Part shown: positions 1 through 7,601 of the stretch, one piece after another
Numbering within the stretch: position 1 is the stretch's first letter
Layout: the number at the start of each line of letters is the position of its first letter
From: UBA12014 sp029248335
GTDB taxonomy: Bacteria; Planctomycetota; Phycisphaerae; Phycisphaerales; SM1A02
DNA length: 42,793 nucleotides
Direction: 5' to 3'
Assembly: GCA_029248335.1 (NCBI GenBank)
Contig: JAQWJM010000011.1
Location: forward strand, 1-42,793
Program-made: the position numbers and the translations under genes
The notes under the pieces: generated by a model
Databases searched by the model: none
Seen by the model: only the letters and a program-made list of their open reading frames with translations
What the model was told of the DNA's origin: nothing

Positions 1-600
1 TCTTCCTCTTCCTCTTCCTCGTCCTCTTCCTCGTCCTCTTCCTCGTCCTCTTCCTCGTCCTCGTCCTCTTCCTCGTCCTCGTCCTCGTCCTCTTCCTCTA
101 GCTCTTCCTCGTCCGCTTCCTCGGCGTCTTAATCTCCATCCTCTTCTTCAACGCCGGTCTCGAGCTCGTCTTCGTCCTCGAATTCGGCTTCGTCTTCCTC
201 GTCCTCGAAGTCGTCACCGTCCTCAGCTTCGTCGCCTGGTTCCGCTTCCTCTTCCTCTTCCTCGGCTTCGTCGTCTGCTTCCTCGTCCTCGTCCTCTTCT
301 TCGTCTTCGGCTTCGGCTTCGTCCTCTTCTTCGTCTTCGGCTTCGTCTTCGGCTTCGGCTTCGGCTTCGGCTTCTTCTTCGTCTTCGGCTTCGTCCTCTT
401 CCTCGGCTTCGTCGTCTACTTCCTCTTCTTCTTCGACGTCGGCTTCATCTTCCTCGTCTTCGAAGTCGTCCTCGAAGTCGTCACCGTCCTCAGCTTCGTC
501 GTCTGGTTCCTCGTCCTCGTCCTCTTCTTCGCCTTGGCTTCGTCTTCGTCCTCTTCCTCGTCTTCGAAGTCGTCCTCGTCGTCTGCCTCGAAGCCGGCTT
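1..600 (-). repeat. GA-rich low-complexity acidic codon tract
   Basis: The plus strand is almost entirely TTC, CTC, GTC and GGC triplets, so the minus strand reads GAA/GAG/GAC/GCC: Glu, Asp and Ala. The tract contains an imperfect duplication: the block at about 192-265 (encoding roughly DEAEDGDDFEDE) recurs at about 450-515. Below about 530 the acidic frame is not the frame of the upstream gene but the neighbouring one. That acidic frame has one stop, TAA at 129-131, and is otherwise open to the window edge. Such tracts are prone to slippage and also to assembly error, so exact repeat counts should be treated with caution. Confidence 0.85.
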
Positions 601-1474
601 CTGCGTCTATCGCTTTTTCGCCCTGGTCATCCATGCTTTCGTCGACCTCGTCGTCGAACGCCGCATCGTCCGCGACTTCAAGATCGTCTTCATCGGCGAT
701 GACGGCCGCCCCCGTCATCGGGTTCGAACTCACAACGCCCGCGACCACGACCGACGCCGGCTCGGCGATCGCTTGCTCCGCTGCTTCCTCCTCGGATTCC
801 TCCTCGGATTCCTCCTCGTCATCGCCGAAGATATGAGGCTGGACGGCCTCTTCGGCCGCACCGCCGGATGGGATCCGGAGCAGACGTCTCGCCACTTCAC
901 GAGCGACCGGCTCACCGGCGCCGCCGAGTACCAGACCGATGAAGATGCTGAACGTCGCCGCCCCGATCACCCAGAGGCGAATCCCGGATCCGACGAGCGT
1001 CGCGAGCGCCGTGGTCCTCGGCGCTCGAGGCATCGGCGCGTCGGCCTGCAGGTGCCGATCGATCCAGTCGGGAACCGGCTGATCGATCGCGCTGGAGATG
1101 TAGATCGTCCCGTCACCGCGATCGGCGTCGAGCGGCCGGAGATGCAGTTTGGACCGGACCAGCCGGTCCATGACCGCGGGCTCCTGCTCGTCGAGCTGGA
1201 AGATCGCGAGGTCGTAGCGGGCGTGCCGCTCGAGCAGTCGATCCTTCGCGAACTGGAGCGGGGCCAGTCCGAGTTCGGCCTCCCGTCGGGCCTGCTGCTG
1301 GGGAACCAGCACGACCGCCACGAGCATGGCCAGACCGGCGGCCACGAAGAGCCAGCCGGGGTCGAGACGGAAGAGTGGACGGGGAGATCGCACGTCCAGA
1401 TATCGGCGAAATCCTCTCCGGAAGTCGAATATCGACGCCGGAGACGAGACCGCGGGCCGTGGCGGTCTCGCCAC
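416..1474 (-). CDS. two-helix membrane protein with acidic tail, apparent frame switch near the C-terminus
   Basis: Family not recognised. As read, it has 352 residues. A hydrophobic helix lies at about 40-60 and a second at about 168-188, separated by about 105 polar residues that may form a small extracytoplasmic domain. After the second helix comes a long Glu/Asp-rich tail. Near 530-540 the acidic frame stops matching: the open frame turns into a Lys/Arg/Thr-rich ending (stop at 416), while the acidic codons continue in the adjacent frame down to a TAA at 129-131. With one indel there, the protein would be about 448 residues with a wholly acidic tail. It lies 37 bases downstream of malate dehydrogenase on the same strand, so cotranscription is likely. 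Whether the frame change is real, a slippage variant or an assembly error cannot be told from one sequence. Confidence 0.65.
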   Translation of the reverse strand: MARPPRPAVSSPASIFDFRRGFRRYLDVRSPRPLFRLDPGWLFVAAGLAMLVAVVLVPQQQARREAELGLAPLQFAKDRLLERHARYDLAIFQLDEQEPAVMDRLVRSKLHLRPLDADRGDGTIYISSAIDQPVPDWIDRHLQADAPMPRAPRTTALATLVGSGIRLWVIGAATFSIFIGLVLGGAGEPVAREVARRLLRIPSGGAAEEAVQPHIFGDDEEESEEESEEEAAEQAIAEPASVVVAGVVSSNPMTGAAVIADEDDLEVADDAAFDDEVDESMDDQGEKAIDAEAGFEADDEDDFEDEEEDEDEAKAKKRTRTRNQTTKLRTVTTSRTTSKTRKMKPTSKKKRK

Positions 1475-1511
1475 GACCCGCGGAATTCCGCTCGGTCACC
1501 GTCCGCCGGCC

Positions 1512-2474
1512 TCAGGCGAGGTCGGGGAACATCTCGGTGACGGTTCCGACGAGATCCTTGACGTGGCTGATGGACTCGTCCATCAGCGGTCGTTCGGTCG
1601 CGTCGAGATCGATCTCGATGACCTTCTCGACCCCGCCGCTGCCGAGGATGCAGGGCACCCCGACGAAGTAGCCACCGACGCCGTATTCGGCGTCGCAATA
1701 GGCGGCACAGGGCAGGATCCGCTTCTTGTCCTTGATGATTGCTTCGGCCATCTGGACCGACCCGGACGCCGGCGCGTAATACGCGCTGGTACCCATCAGC
1801 TTCACGATCTCACCGCCGCCGACCTTGGCACGGTCCACGCACTCGGTGATCTCGGCCTCGGAGAGCAGCTGACTCACCGGAATACCATGAACCGAGGTGT
1901 ATCGCGGAAGCGGGACCATGTCGTCACCGTGGCCACCCAGCAGGAGTGCCGAGATGTCCTCGACCGAGCACCCGAGCTTCATCGCCAGGAAGGCGCGATA
2001 TCGGGCGACGTCGAGGCAGCCGGCCTGACCGACGATCTGGTTCGTGGGGAAGCCGGACGACTTCCAGGCCGTGTAGACCATTGCGTCGAGCGGATTCGAG
2101 ACCAGGATCATGATCGAATTCGGGGAGTGCTTCGCGACCTGCTCCGAGACGGACCGGACGATCTTGACGTTCGTACCGATCAGATCGTCCCGGCTCATGC
2201 CGGGCTTGCGGGGCAGACCGGCGGTCACGATCACGACATCGCTGTCGGCGGTGTCCGCGTAGTCGGCCGTGCCATGGATGTTCGCATCGAAACGCTCCAT
2301 CGGACTGCAGCAGAAGAGATCGAGGGCCTTGCCCTGTGCGACGCCTTCCTTGTCCGGAATGTCGAGCAGAACGACGTCACCGAGTTCCTTGGCGGCCGCC
2401 CAGTGGGCACAGGTCGCACCGACGTTTCCAGCGCCGATGACACTGATCTTCGCGCGTCGCATGATTTGAAGCAT
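1512..2474 (-). CDS. mdh: malate dehydrogenase (LDH-like type)
   Basis: Interconverts malate and oxaloacetate with NAD in the cytoplasm, as part of the TCA cycle. The nucleotide-binding motif GAGNVG is at residues 14-19. The active-site loop reads AGLPRKPGMSR; Arg89 at the substrate-discriminating position marks malate rather than lactate dehydrogenase. Further conserved sites are the NPLD motif (127-130), the LDVARYR segment with the Asp and Arg of the active site (about 154-160), and the catalytic His in GGHGD (182). The length of 320 residues is normal. An alternative start at Met5 (2462) has a GGAG about 12 bases upstream, whereas the first ATG directly abuts that GGAG, so the shorter form may be the true one. 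Divergent from the YcaQ-type gene, with 240 bases between them. Confidence 0.95.
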   Translation of the reverse strand: MLQIMRRAKISVIGAGNVGATCAHWAAAKELGDVVLLDIPDKEGVAQGKALDLFCCSPMERFDANIHGTADYADTADSDVVIVTAGLPRKPGMSRDDLIGTNVKIVRSVSEQVAKHSPNSIMILVSNPLDAMVYTAWKSSGFPTNQIVGQAGCLDVARYRAFLAMKLGCSVEDISALLLGGHGDDMVPLPRYTSVHGIPVSQLLSEAEITECVDRAKVGGGEIVKLMGTSAYYAPASGSVQMAEAIIKDKKRILPCAAYCDAEYGVGGYFVGVPCILGSGGVEKVIEIDLDATERPLMDESISHVKDLVGTVTEMFPDLA

Positions 2475-2714
2475 CTCCAGAGACTTGAGGCCGCGACGAA
2501 TTCAGGCTCGTCGAAGCCGGATCGAAATCGGCCGAAGCCGAGAATCCAAAACAGCCGGTTGGCTGATCCGGGGCGAGTCGGGCATGATAGGGCCCCCGCC
2601 CTCCGGCGGCCCCCCCGAGTCGATCAGATCCCCGGATCTCACCCCGGAGTCGGGTATTCCCGGCCTCAGGCCGCCGAAAGTCACGGCGACAATCGCCCCG
2701 AGCAGCCTCCCCCG

Positions 2715-3941
2715 ATGTCGTCCGCCACTCGTCATCCTCGCGTGATCCCCGCTGGGGAGAGTCGACGGATCCTGCTCGCCGCCCAGGGGCTGTCGAAGCC
2801 GCCCGCGATCCGGTCGGGACCGGCGTCCGTCCAGGGCCTGATCGAGCGACTCGGGTTCGTCCAGGTCGACTCCATCAACGTGCTCGAACGAGCCCACCAC
2901 CTGATCCTCCACACTCGCCTCGAGTCGTATCGCCCCGAGACCCTTTCGAAACTGCTCGAGAAGGAACGATCGCTGTTCGAGCATTGGACCCACGATGCCA
3001 GCGTGATTCCGACCCGGTGGTTCGAGCACTGGAAACCTCGATTCGCCCGATACGCCGATCGCATCGATCGAAACGAGTGGTGGCATGAACGCCTCGGCGG
3101 CGATCCGGCCCCGTTGCTCGCGCGAATCCACGCCCGGGTTCGCGACGGCGGTCCGCTTCGAGGGCGGGATCTCGAGGACGAACGATCGGAGGACGGTGGT
3201 GGCGGGTGGTGGAACTGGCATCCCGGCAAGGCGGCGCTCGAACATCTCTGGCGGACCGGTCGGCTCTCGATCGCCGGACGAAACCGATTCGAGAAGATCT
3301 ACGACCTGACCGAGCGGGTCCACCCCGAACCCCACGCCCGCCGAAGACCCGCGTCCCGCGTGCACATCGAATGGGCCTCTCGAACCGCGCTCGAGCGGCT
3401 GGGCGTGGCGACCGCGAATGAAGTGGCCGCATTCTGGAATTCGATCTCCACCGCGGACGCTCGAGCGTGGTGTGATTCGGCGGTCGCCCGCGGTGAACTC
3501 GAATCGGTCCGCCTGGAGGATCTCGACGGCCGGACTCGAGCGGCCTACGCCACCGACGCGTCGCGCGGGCTGGCGAAGATCGTTCCCTGGGACGAGACCA
3601 TTCGCACGCTCTGTCCGTTCGATCCGGTGATCCGCGACCGCAAGCGGATCAAGCGACGCTTCGATTTCGACTACCGCTTCGAAGCCTTTGTTCCCGAAGC
3701 CAGACGCCGGTTCGGCTACTACACGCTTCCACTGCTTCGCGGCGATCGATTTCTCGGCCGCATCGATCCGAAGTTCGATCGCGGGGCCGACGTGCTTCTG
3801 GTCCGTGGACCCTGGTGGGAACCCGGCTGCGACACCCGGACGCATCGCCGGATGCTGGACACCGCCCTGAATCGACTCGCGGGGCGGATCGGTGCCGCGT
3901 CCTGGAGATTCATCGACCGACGCTCCGCGAATGGTGCTTGA
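2715..3941 (+). CDS. YcaQ/AlkX-type winged-helix DNA glycosylase
   Basis: A 408-residue protein of the HTH_42 (YcaQ/AlkZ) family, built of tandem winged-helix domains. Known members excise bulky alkylated bases; the YcaQ branch unhooks interstrand crosslinks. The diagnostic N-terminal segment LGFVQVDSINVLERAHH is present at about 47-62. Its core is Gln50-Val51-Asp52. Family knowledge places QxD with the YcaQ/AlkX branch and QxQ with AlkZ, so this is probably a YcaQ-type enzyme, though this rests on motif reading only. The ATG at 2715 was chosen because family similarity begins right after it; the open frame runs further upstream, but only as antisense of mdh. No good Shine-Dalgarno sequence is seen. 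Its end is 6 bases from the convergent crcB end, so the two units probably meet there. Confidence 0.85.
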   Translation: MSSATRHPRVIPAGESRRILLAAQGLSKPPAIRSGPASVQGLIERLGFVQVDSINVLERAHHLILHTRLESYRPETLSKLLEKERSLFEHWTHDASVIPTRWFEHWKPRFARYADRIDRNEWWHERLGGDPAPLLARIHARVRDGGPLRGRDLEDERSEDGGGGWWNWHPGKAALEHLWRTGRLSIAGRNRFEKIYDLTERVHPEPHARRRPASRVHIEWASRTALERLGVATANEVAAFWNSISTADARAWCDSAVARGELESVRLEDLDGRTRAAYATDASRGLAKIVPWDETIRTLCPFDPVIRDRKRIKRRFDFDYRFEAFVPEARRRFGYYTLPLLRGDRFLGRIDPKFDRGADVLLVRGPWWEPGCDTRTHRRMLDTALNRLAGRIGAASWRFIDRRSANGA

Positions 3942-3947
3942 ACGCCA

Positions 3948-4499
3948 TCAACGTCCGCGAACCGCGGGGTGCGATCGATGTCCGACGCGGACGCCGATCG
4001 CGATCGCCGCGGGGCCGAGCGCGAGCGACAGACCGATCAACATCACCGCCGACCACCGCGAGCCGTCATCCCAGAGGTGGATGACTTCCAGACAGAGACT
4101 CGAATAGGTGGTGAACGCGCCCAGCAAGCCACCGATCACCGCGGCGGCGAGGATCGGATGGGCCGGTCGACGCCCCGGCTCGTATCCCGGTGGAAGATCG
4201 ATGTCGATCAGACTTGGAAAACGCGCATCGATCCGGGTGAAGACATATCCGAGCAGGAACGACCCCAGCAGGTTGATCAGGAGCAACGCGCCGGCCATCG
4301 CCCCGCCGAGTTCGATCGCGAGGTTCTGGACACCCCATCGTGCCACGCCCCCGACCGCCCCCCCGATGGCGACCAACGGCAGGAGCGAGATGATCGACAG
4401 GCGTCGGACGAGCCCGGCTTCGATGTCCGCCTGACCAGTCGAGTCGGGGACGGCTCCGGCATCCGGCGCGAGATCGGAACGAGGGTCGAGGTCCGTCAT
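3948..4499 (-). CDS. crcB: CrcB/Fluc fluoride channel subunit, second of a pair
   Basis: A 183-residue small membrane protein of the CrcB (Fluc) family, which exports fluoride passively as an antiparallel dimer. After a polar N-terminus of about 35 residues (longer than usual) come four hydrophobic helices. Family signatures are GGAVGGVARW in helix 1, INLLGSFLLGY in helix 2 and GGLLGAFTTYSS in helix 3; the last holds the Thr/Phe track lining the pore. Its ATG overlaps the TGA of the preceding crcB by four bases (ATGA at 4496-4499), so translation is probably coupled. Paired crcB genes generally encode the two fixed-orientation halves of a heterodimer. A weakly conserved polar insert of about 25 residues (FPSLIDIDLPPGYEPGRRP) lies between helices 2 and 3. 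No fluoride riboswitch was recognised nearby. Confidence 0.9.
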   Translation of the reverse strand: MTDLDPRSDLAPDAGAVPDSTGQADIEAGLVRRLSIISLLPLVAIGGAVGGVARWGVQNLAIELGGAMAGALLLINLLGSFLLGYVFTRIDARFPSLIDIDLPPGYEPGRRPAHPILAAAVIGGLLGAFTTYSSLCLEVIHLWDDGSRWSAVMLIGLSLALGPAAIAIGVRVGHRSHPAVRGR

Positions 4500-4933
4500 G
4501 CCCCACCCCCCCACGCAAGGCCCATCGCGAGGGCCGTGATCGCGGCGATCGGGGTGCCCACCAGCGAGATGATCGACTTCACCACATGCCCCGAACGCCA
4601 CAGCACCCAGGTATCGAGCATCGCGGTCGAGAAGGTCGTGAAGCCACCGAGAAGTCCCGTGAGCAGGATCAGTTTCGCATCCGTGACCCCCTCCGAGTCC
4701 GTGGGAAACACGGTTTCGATCAAGCGAATCAGCGGCATTTCGGACGCATCCGCCGAGGCGAGGATCGCCGCGGCGATGCCGATCAACAGGCAGCCGACGA
4801 TGTTGACCACCATGATTCCGATCCAGAACGGAACGCGGAGACACGTCGCGGCCGCGATGGTCAGCAGTACCCGAAGCGTCGCTCCGGTCGCCCCACCGAT
4901 CGCCACGAGGAGGATTTCGACGAGCCCGGCCAT
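4496..4933 (-). CDS. crcB: CrcB/Fluc fluoride channel subunit, first of a pair
   Basis: A 145-residue, four-helix CrcB family protein. Signatures seen are GGATGATLR in helix 1, VNIVGCLLIG in helix 2 with the conserved Asn, and TGLLGGFTTFST in helix 3. The loop between helices 2 and 3 (about residues 60-85) is acidic and longer than in the shortest family members. It starts 64 bases downstream of the nucleoside transporter on the same strand and its stop overlaps the second crcB start. The two CrcB sequences differ clearly outside the motifs, which fits a heterodimer better than a recent duplication. Confidence 0.92.
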   Translation of the reverse strand: MAGLVEILLVAIGGATGATLRVLLTIAAATCLRVPFWIGIMVVNIVGCLLIGIAAAILASADASEMPLIRLIETVFPTDSEGVTDAKLILLTGLLGGFTTFSTAMLDTWVLWRSGHVVKSIISLVGTPIAAITALAMGLAWGGGA

Positions 4934-4997
4934 TGCCGGATGCTACCCCGGAACGCCCTCTCCTTCGGCGGGGCCGGCGGCGATTTCGATCCCGTCC

Positions 4998-6326
4998 TCA
5001 GCCAGCACCGACGATCGCAGAGGCGATCGCCGCTGTGCTCCAGCAGGCCAGAGCGCCCGCGAGCATCGCCCGCGGCGCGAGCGACGAGAAGTCCGACCGG
5101 CGACTCGGCGCGATCGCCCCGAGGCCGCCGATCTGGATCGCCATCGAGGGGATGTTCGCGAAACCGCACAACGCGTAGGTGACGACGGTCACCCCACGTG
5201 GCGAGATCGTCCCCTCCGCCATCATGGTGCGAAGATCGGCGTACGCCACGAACTCCGTCGCGACGATCGAGGTGCCGAGCAGCCGACCGATCTGGGAGAC
5301 GTCGCCCGCCGGTGCCCCGATGCACCAGGCGATCGGCTGGAAGACCAGCCCAAGCCCCCCCTGCACGCTCCACGGGCCGTACCCGTGCGTCGCACGCCAT
5401 CCCGCGATCCACTCGGTCTCGGAGAGGGCCTCAAGCGGCCAGTCGAGCAGGGCGAGGATCGCGATGAACGCGACGAGCATCGCCCCGACGTTCAAGGCGA
5501 GTTTCAATCCATCCGTCGCGCCCATGACCACCGCGTCGAGCACGTTGCTCGCCTTGCGATCCTCGATCGGCTGTGCCGCGATGGTCTCGGCCGGCTCGGC
5601 TTCGGTCTCGGGCAACATCAACTTCGCCATCACGAAGGCCGCCGGGGCCGACATGATCGAGGCGGTCAGAAGGTGTTTCGCGAAGCGGACCCGGGCCGCT
5701 TCGTCGGTGCCCCCGAGGAAGTCGACGTATCCCGCGAGCACGCTGCCTGCGATCGTCGCGAATCCGCCGGTCATCACCACCATCAACTGGGATCTGGTCA
5801 TCCGCGGAAGAAACGGCTTCACACAGAGCGGCGCTTCGGTCTGGCCCACCAGCACGTTGGCGGCGACCGTCAACGACTCCGCCCCGGAGACCCCGAGGGT
5901 CCGACGCATCACCCACGCCATGGCGGCGACCACCCGCTGCATGATGCCGAGGTGGTAGAGCGCCGCCATCACGGCCGCGAAGTACACGATGACCGGAAGC
6001 ACGCGAAAGGCGAAGACGAAACCGGCGGGCCCGTCCGGCGCCGCCAGCGGGCCGAAGAGGAACGCCGATCCGGCGTCCGCCATCCCGATCGCGGTGGCGA
6101 CCTGCCGGGCAAGCCACTCGAACGCGGCGGCGGTCGCCGGAACACCGAGGATCAGGCCGGCGAGCACCAGCTGAAGCCCGAGTCCGCCGATCACCACCCG
6201 CCACGGGACTCGCCGACGATTCGACGAGCAGGCCCACGCGATGAGGCAGAGAGCCGCGACGCCGATCACCGCCCGGAGGGGTTCGACGAGGGTCCAACCG
6301 GTATCGGTGGGGATCGGCGCCTGCAT
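4998..6326 (-). CDS. concentrative nucleoside transporter (CNT/NupC family)
   Basis: A 442-residue inner-membrane symporter that takes up nucleosides with sodium or protons. CNT landmarks are visible in order: an N-terminal helix region, a segment around 103-130 rich in aromatic residues, the substrate/ion motif GQTEAPL at 161-167 followed by MTRSQLMVVMTGGFATIAGSVLAGY (the most conserved stretch of the family), then ATEFVAYADL and CGFANIPSMAIQIGG toward the C-terminus. Length matches the family. The segment between helices at about 225-245 is charged and variable. It is the first gene of a minus-strand run leading into the crcB pair. The nitroreductase gene upstream starts a separate unit 55 bases away on the same strand. 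Substrate preference cannot be read from sequence. Confidence 0.93.
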   Translation of the reverse strand: MQAPIPTDTGWTLVEPLRAVIGVAALCLIAWACSSNRRRVPWRVVIGGLGLQLVLAGLILGVPATAAAFEWLARQVATAIGMADAGSAFLFGPLAAPDGPAGFVFAFRVLPVIVYFAAVMAALYHLGIMQRVVAAMAWVMRRTLGVSGAESLTVAANVLVGQTEAPLCVKPFLPRMTRSQLMVVMTGGFATIAGSVLAGYVDFLGGTDEAARVRFAKHLLTASIMSAPAAFVMAKLMLPETEAEPAETIAAQPIEDRKASNVLDAVVMGATDGLKLALNVGAMLVAFIAILALLDWPLEALSETEWIAGWRATHGYGPWSVQGGLGLVFQPIAWCIGAPAGDVSQIGRLLGTSIVATEFVAYADLRTMMAEGTISPRGVTVVTYALCGFANIPSMAIQIGGLGAIAPSRRSDFSSLAPRAMLAGALACWSTAAIASAIVGAG

Positions 6327-6381
6327 CGATCGAGATTAGAGCAGATCCGCCGGAAGATGAGCCGGTCAGCGGCGACGGGCC

Positions 6382-6960
6382 TCAGGGAATGGACCGCACC
6401 ACCGCCTCCATCGGCGGACGAACGATCGGTGCCGCAGGATCCGCGACACCGGCCCAGAGGAATCCGATCACTTCGAATGCACCGGCGTCGAGCCCCAGCA
6501 ATCCGTACATCCGCAGGTCGCGGGTGATGCCCCCCGTGGACCACTTGCCGGACACGCCTTCGCTGGCGAGGGACACGAAGAAGTTCTGGATCGCGCAGCA
6601 GCAGGCGGCGTAGTCCTCCCGACTCCGGAAGGGATCCGCGTTTCGAACCTGACACGCCACCACCAGTTCGGGCGGCGCCATCATCTTGTCATGCACACGT
6701 TTCGCATCCTCCGCGGTCAGGGGACGCTGTTCCGCCTTGATCCGAACCGCCAGTTGCGCCGTCGCGGCCCGGCCCCGTGGTCCCATCCGGATGAAACGCC
6801 AAGGGAACGTCAGTTTGTGGCACGGCGCATGGTTCGCCGCATGCAACGCTCTTTCCATCGACCGTTGGTCGACGGGGACGCCCCGATAGGCATGAGCGGT
6901 TCTTCGCGCGATGATCGAGTCGTACGCATTCAGGAATGATGGACGATCGCTGGAATTCAT
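6382..6960 (-). CDS. nitroreductase family flavoprotein
   Basis: A 192-residue protein of the FMN-dependent nitroreductase fold, which reduces nitro, quinone or similar substrates with NAD(P)H, usually as a dimer. The N-terminus has the family start pattern (IIARRTAHAYRGVPVD, with the Arg-Arg pair that contacts FMN phosphate), then ANHAPCHKLTFPWRFIRM, equivalent to the usual APSxxNxQPWRF segment. The C-terminal third has GITRDLRMYGLLGLDAGAFEVIGFLWAG, corresponding to the loop that completes the FMN site. The ATG at 6960 was chosen because homology starts there; longer frames upstream run antisense to the NUDIX gene. Divergent from that gene with 63 bases between starts, so promoters for both must fit there. 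Substrate unknown. Confidence 0.85.
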   Translation of the reverse strand: MNSSDRPSFLNAYDSIIARRTAHAYRGVPVDQRSMERALHAANHAPCHKLTFPWRFIRMGPRGRAATAQLAVRIKAEQRPLTAEDAKRVHDKMMAPPELVVACQVRNADPFRSREDYAACCCAIQNFFVSLASEGVSGKWSTGGITRDLRMYGLLGLDAGAFEVIGFLWAGVADPAAPIVRPPMEAVVRSIP

Positions 6961-7023
6961 GGCGGGACATTCTAGTCGCGACACCGCCTCGACGACCACC
7001 GCCCGAGTCGTCATGATGGCCGC

Positions 7024-7545
7024 ATGGACGCCCCCCTCGAAACCAGGCACGCCGGACGTTTTCTCGATTTCGTCGAACGTGACGGCTGGGAATACGTCAC
7101 CCGATCGAACGCGTCCGGGGTGGTCGCGATCGTCGCCCTCACCGATGACGACGAACTCGTGCTGGTCGAACAACACCGCCCGCCGCTCGGCCGTTCGGTC
7201 ATCGAGATCCCCGCGGGGCTGGTCGGTGATCACGCCGGGTCGACGACGGAGGCGGACCTCGAGGCGGCTCGACGGGAATTCCTCGAAGAGACCGGATTCA
7301 CCGCCGATCGATGGAGATCCCTGACGACCTGCGCGAGTTCCGGGGGAATGACCGACGAGTGCGTTCACCTCTTCCGCGCCGAAGGACTTCGGAAGGTCGA
7401 TTCGGGCGGCGGGGTCGAGGGTGAACGAATCCACGTGGTGCTGGTTCCGAGGCATGATGTCCATCGGTGGATCCGGACCCGAATGAAGGACGGCCTCGCC
7501 GTCGACGCCCGGGTCTATGCCGCCCTCGCGATGCTGGACATGTGA
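7024..7545 (+). CDS. NUDIX hydrolase, ADP-ribose pyrophosphatase-like
   Basis: A 173-residue NUDIX enzyme that hydrolyses a nucleoside diphosphate linked to another group. The NUDIX box is at about 65-87: Gly of GLVGDH, then AARREFLEETGF, giving the REFLEE metal-binding core. The preceding LVEQHRPPLGRSVIEIPAGL segment is typical of the ADP-ribose pyrophosphatase (NudF-type) subgroup, and the later GGMTDECVHLFRA matches that subgroup's substrate loop, so an ADP-ribose or related sugar-nucleotide substrate is likely. The 56 bases between its stop and the next ATG allow cotranscription with the propeller gene. It could also process other nucleotide sugars. Confidence 0.9.
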   Translation: MDAPLETRHAGRFLDFVERDGWEYVTRSNASGVVAIVALTDDDELVLVEQHRPPLGRSVIEIPAGLVGDHAGSTTEADLEAARREFLEETGFTADRWRSLTTCASSGGMTDECVHLFRAEGLRKVDSGGGVEGERIHVVLVPRHDVHRWIRTRMKDGLAVDARVYAALAMLDM

Positions 7546-7601
7546 GACGGCGGCGATCGGTTTCGTCGCGACTTCGAAACGGCAGTGGGTATTCTCGTGG
7601 C

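Noticed and set aside
1..600. Possible CRISPR array in the repetitive start of the window
   Set aside because: The repeats are triplet-based low-complexity codons without regular unit length or unique spacers.
3969..6527. Long plus-strand open frame (852 codons) across the crcB and transporter genes
   Set aside because: Antisense shadow: composition is Arg/His/Asp-rich with no family signature, while the minus strand encodes clear CrcB and CNT proteins.
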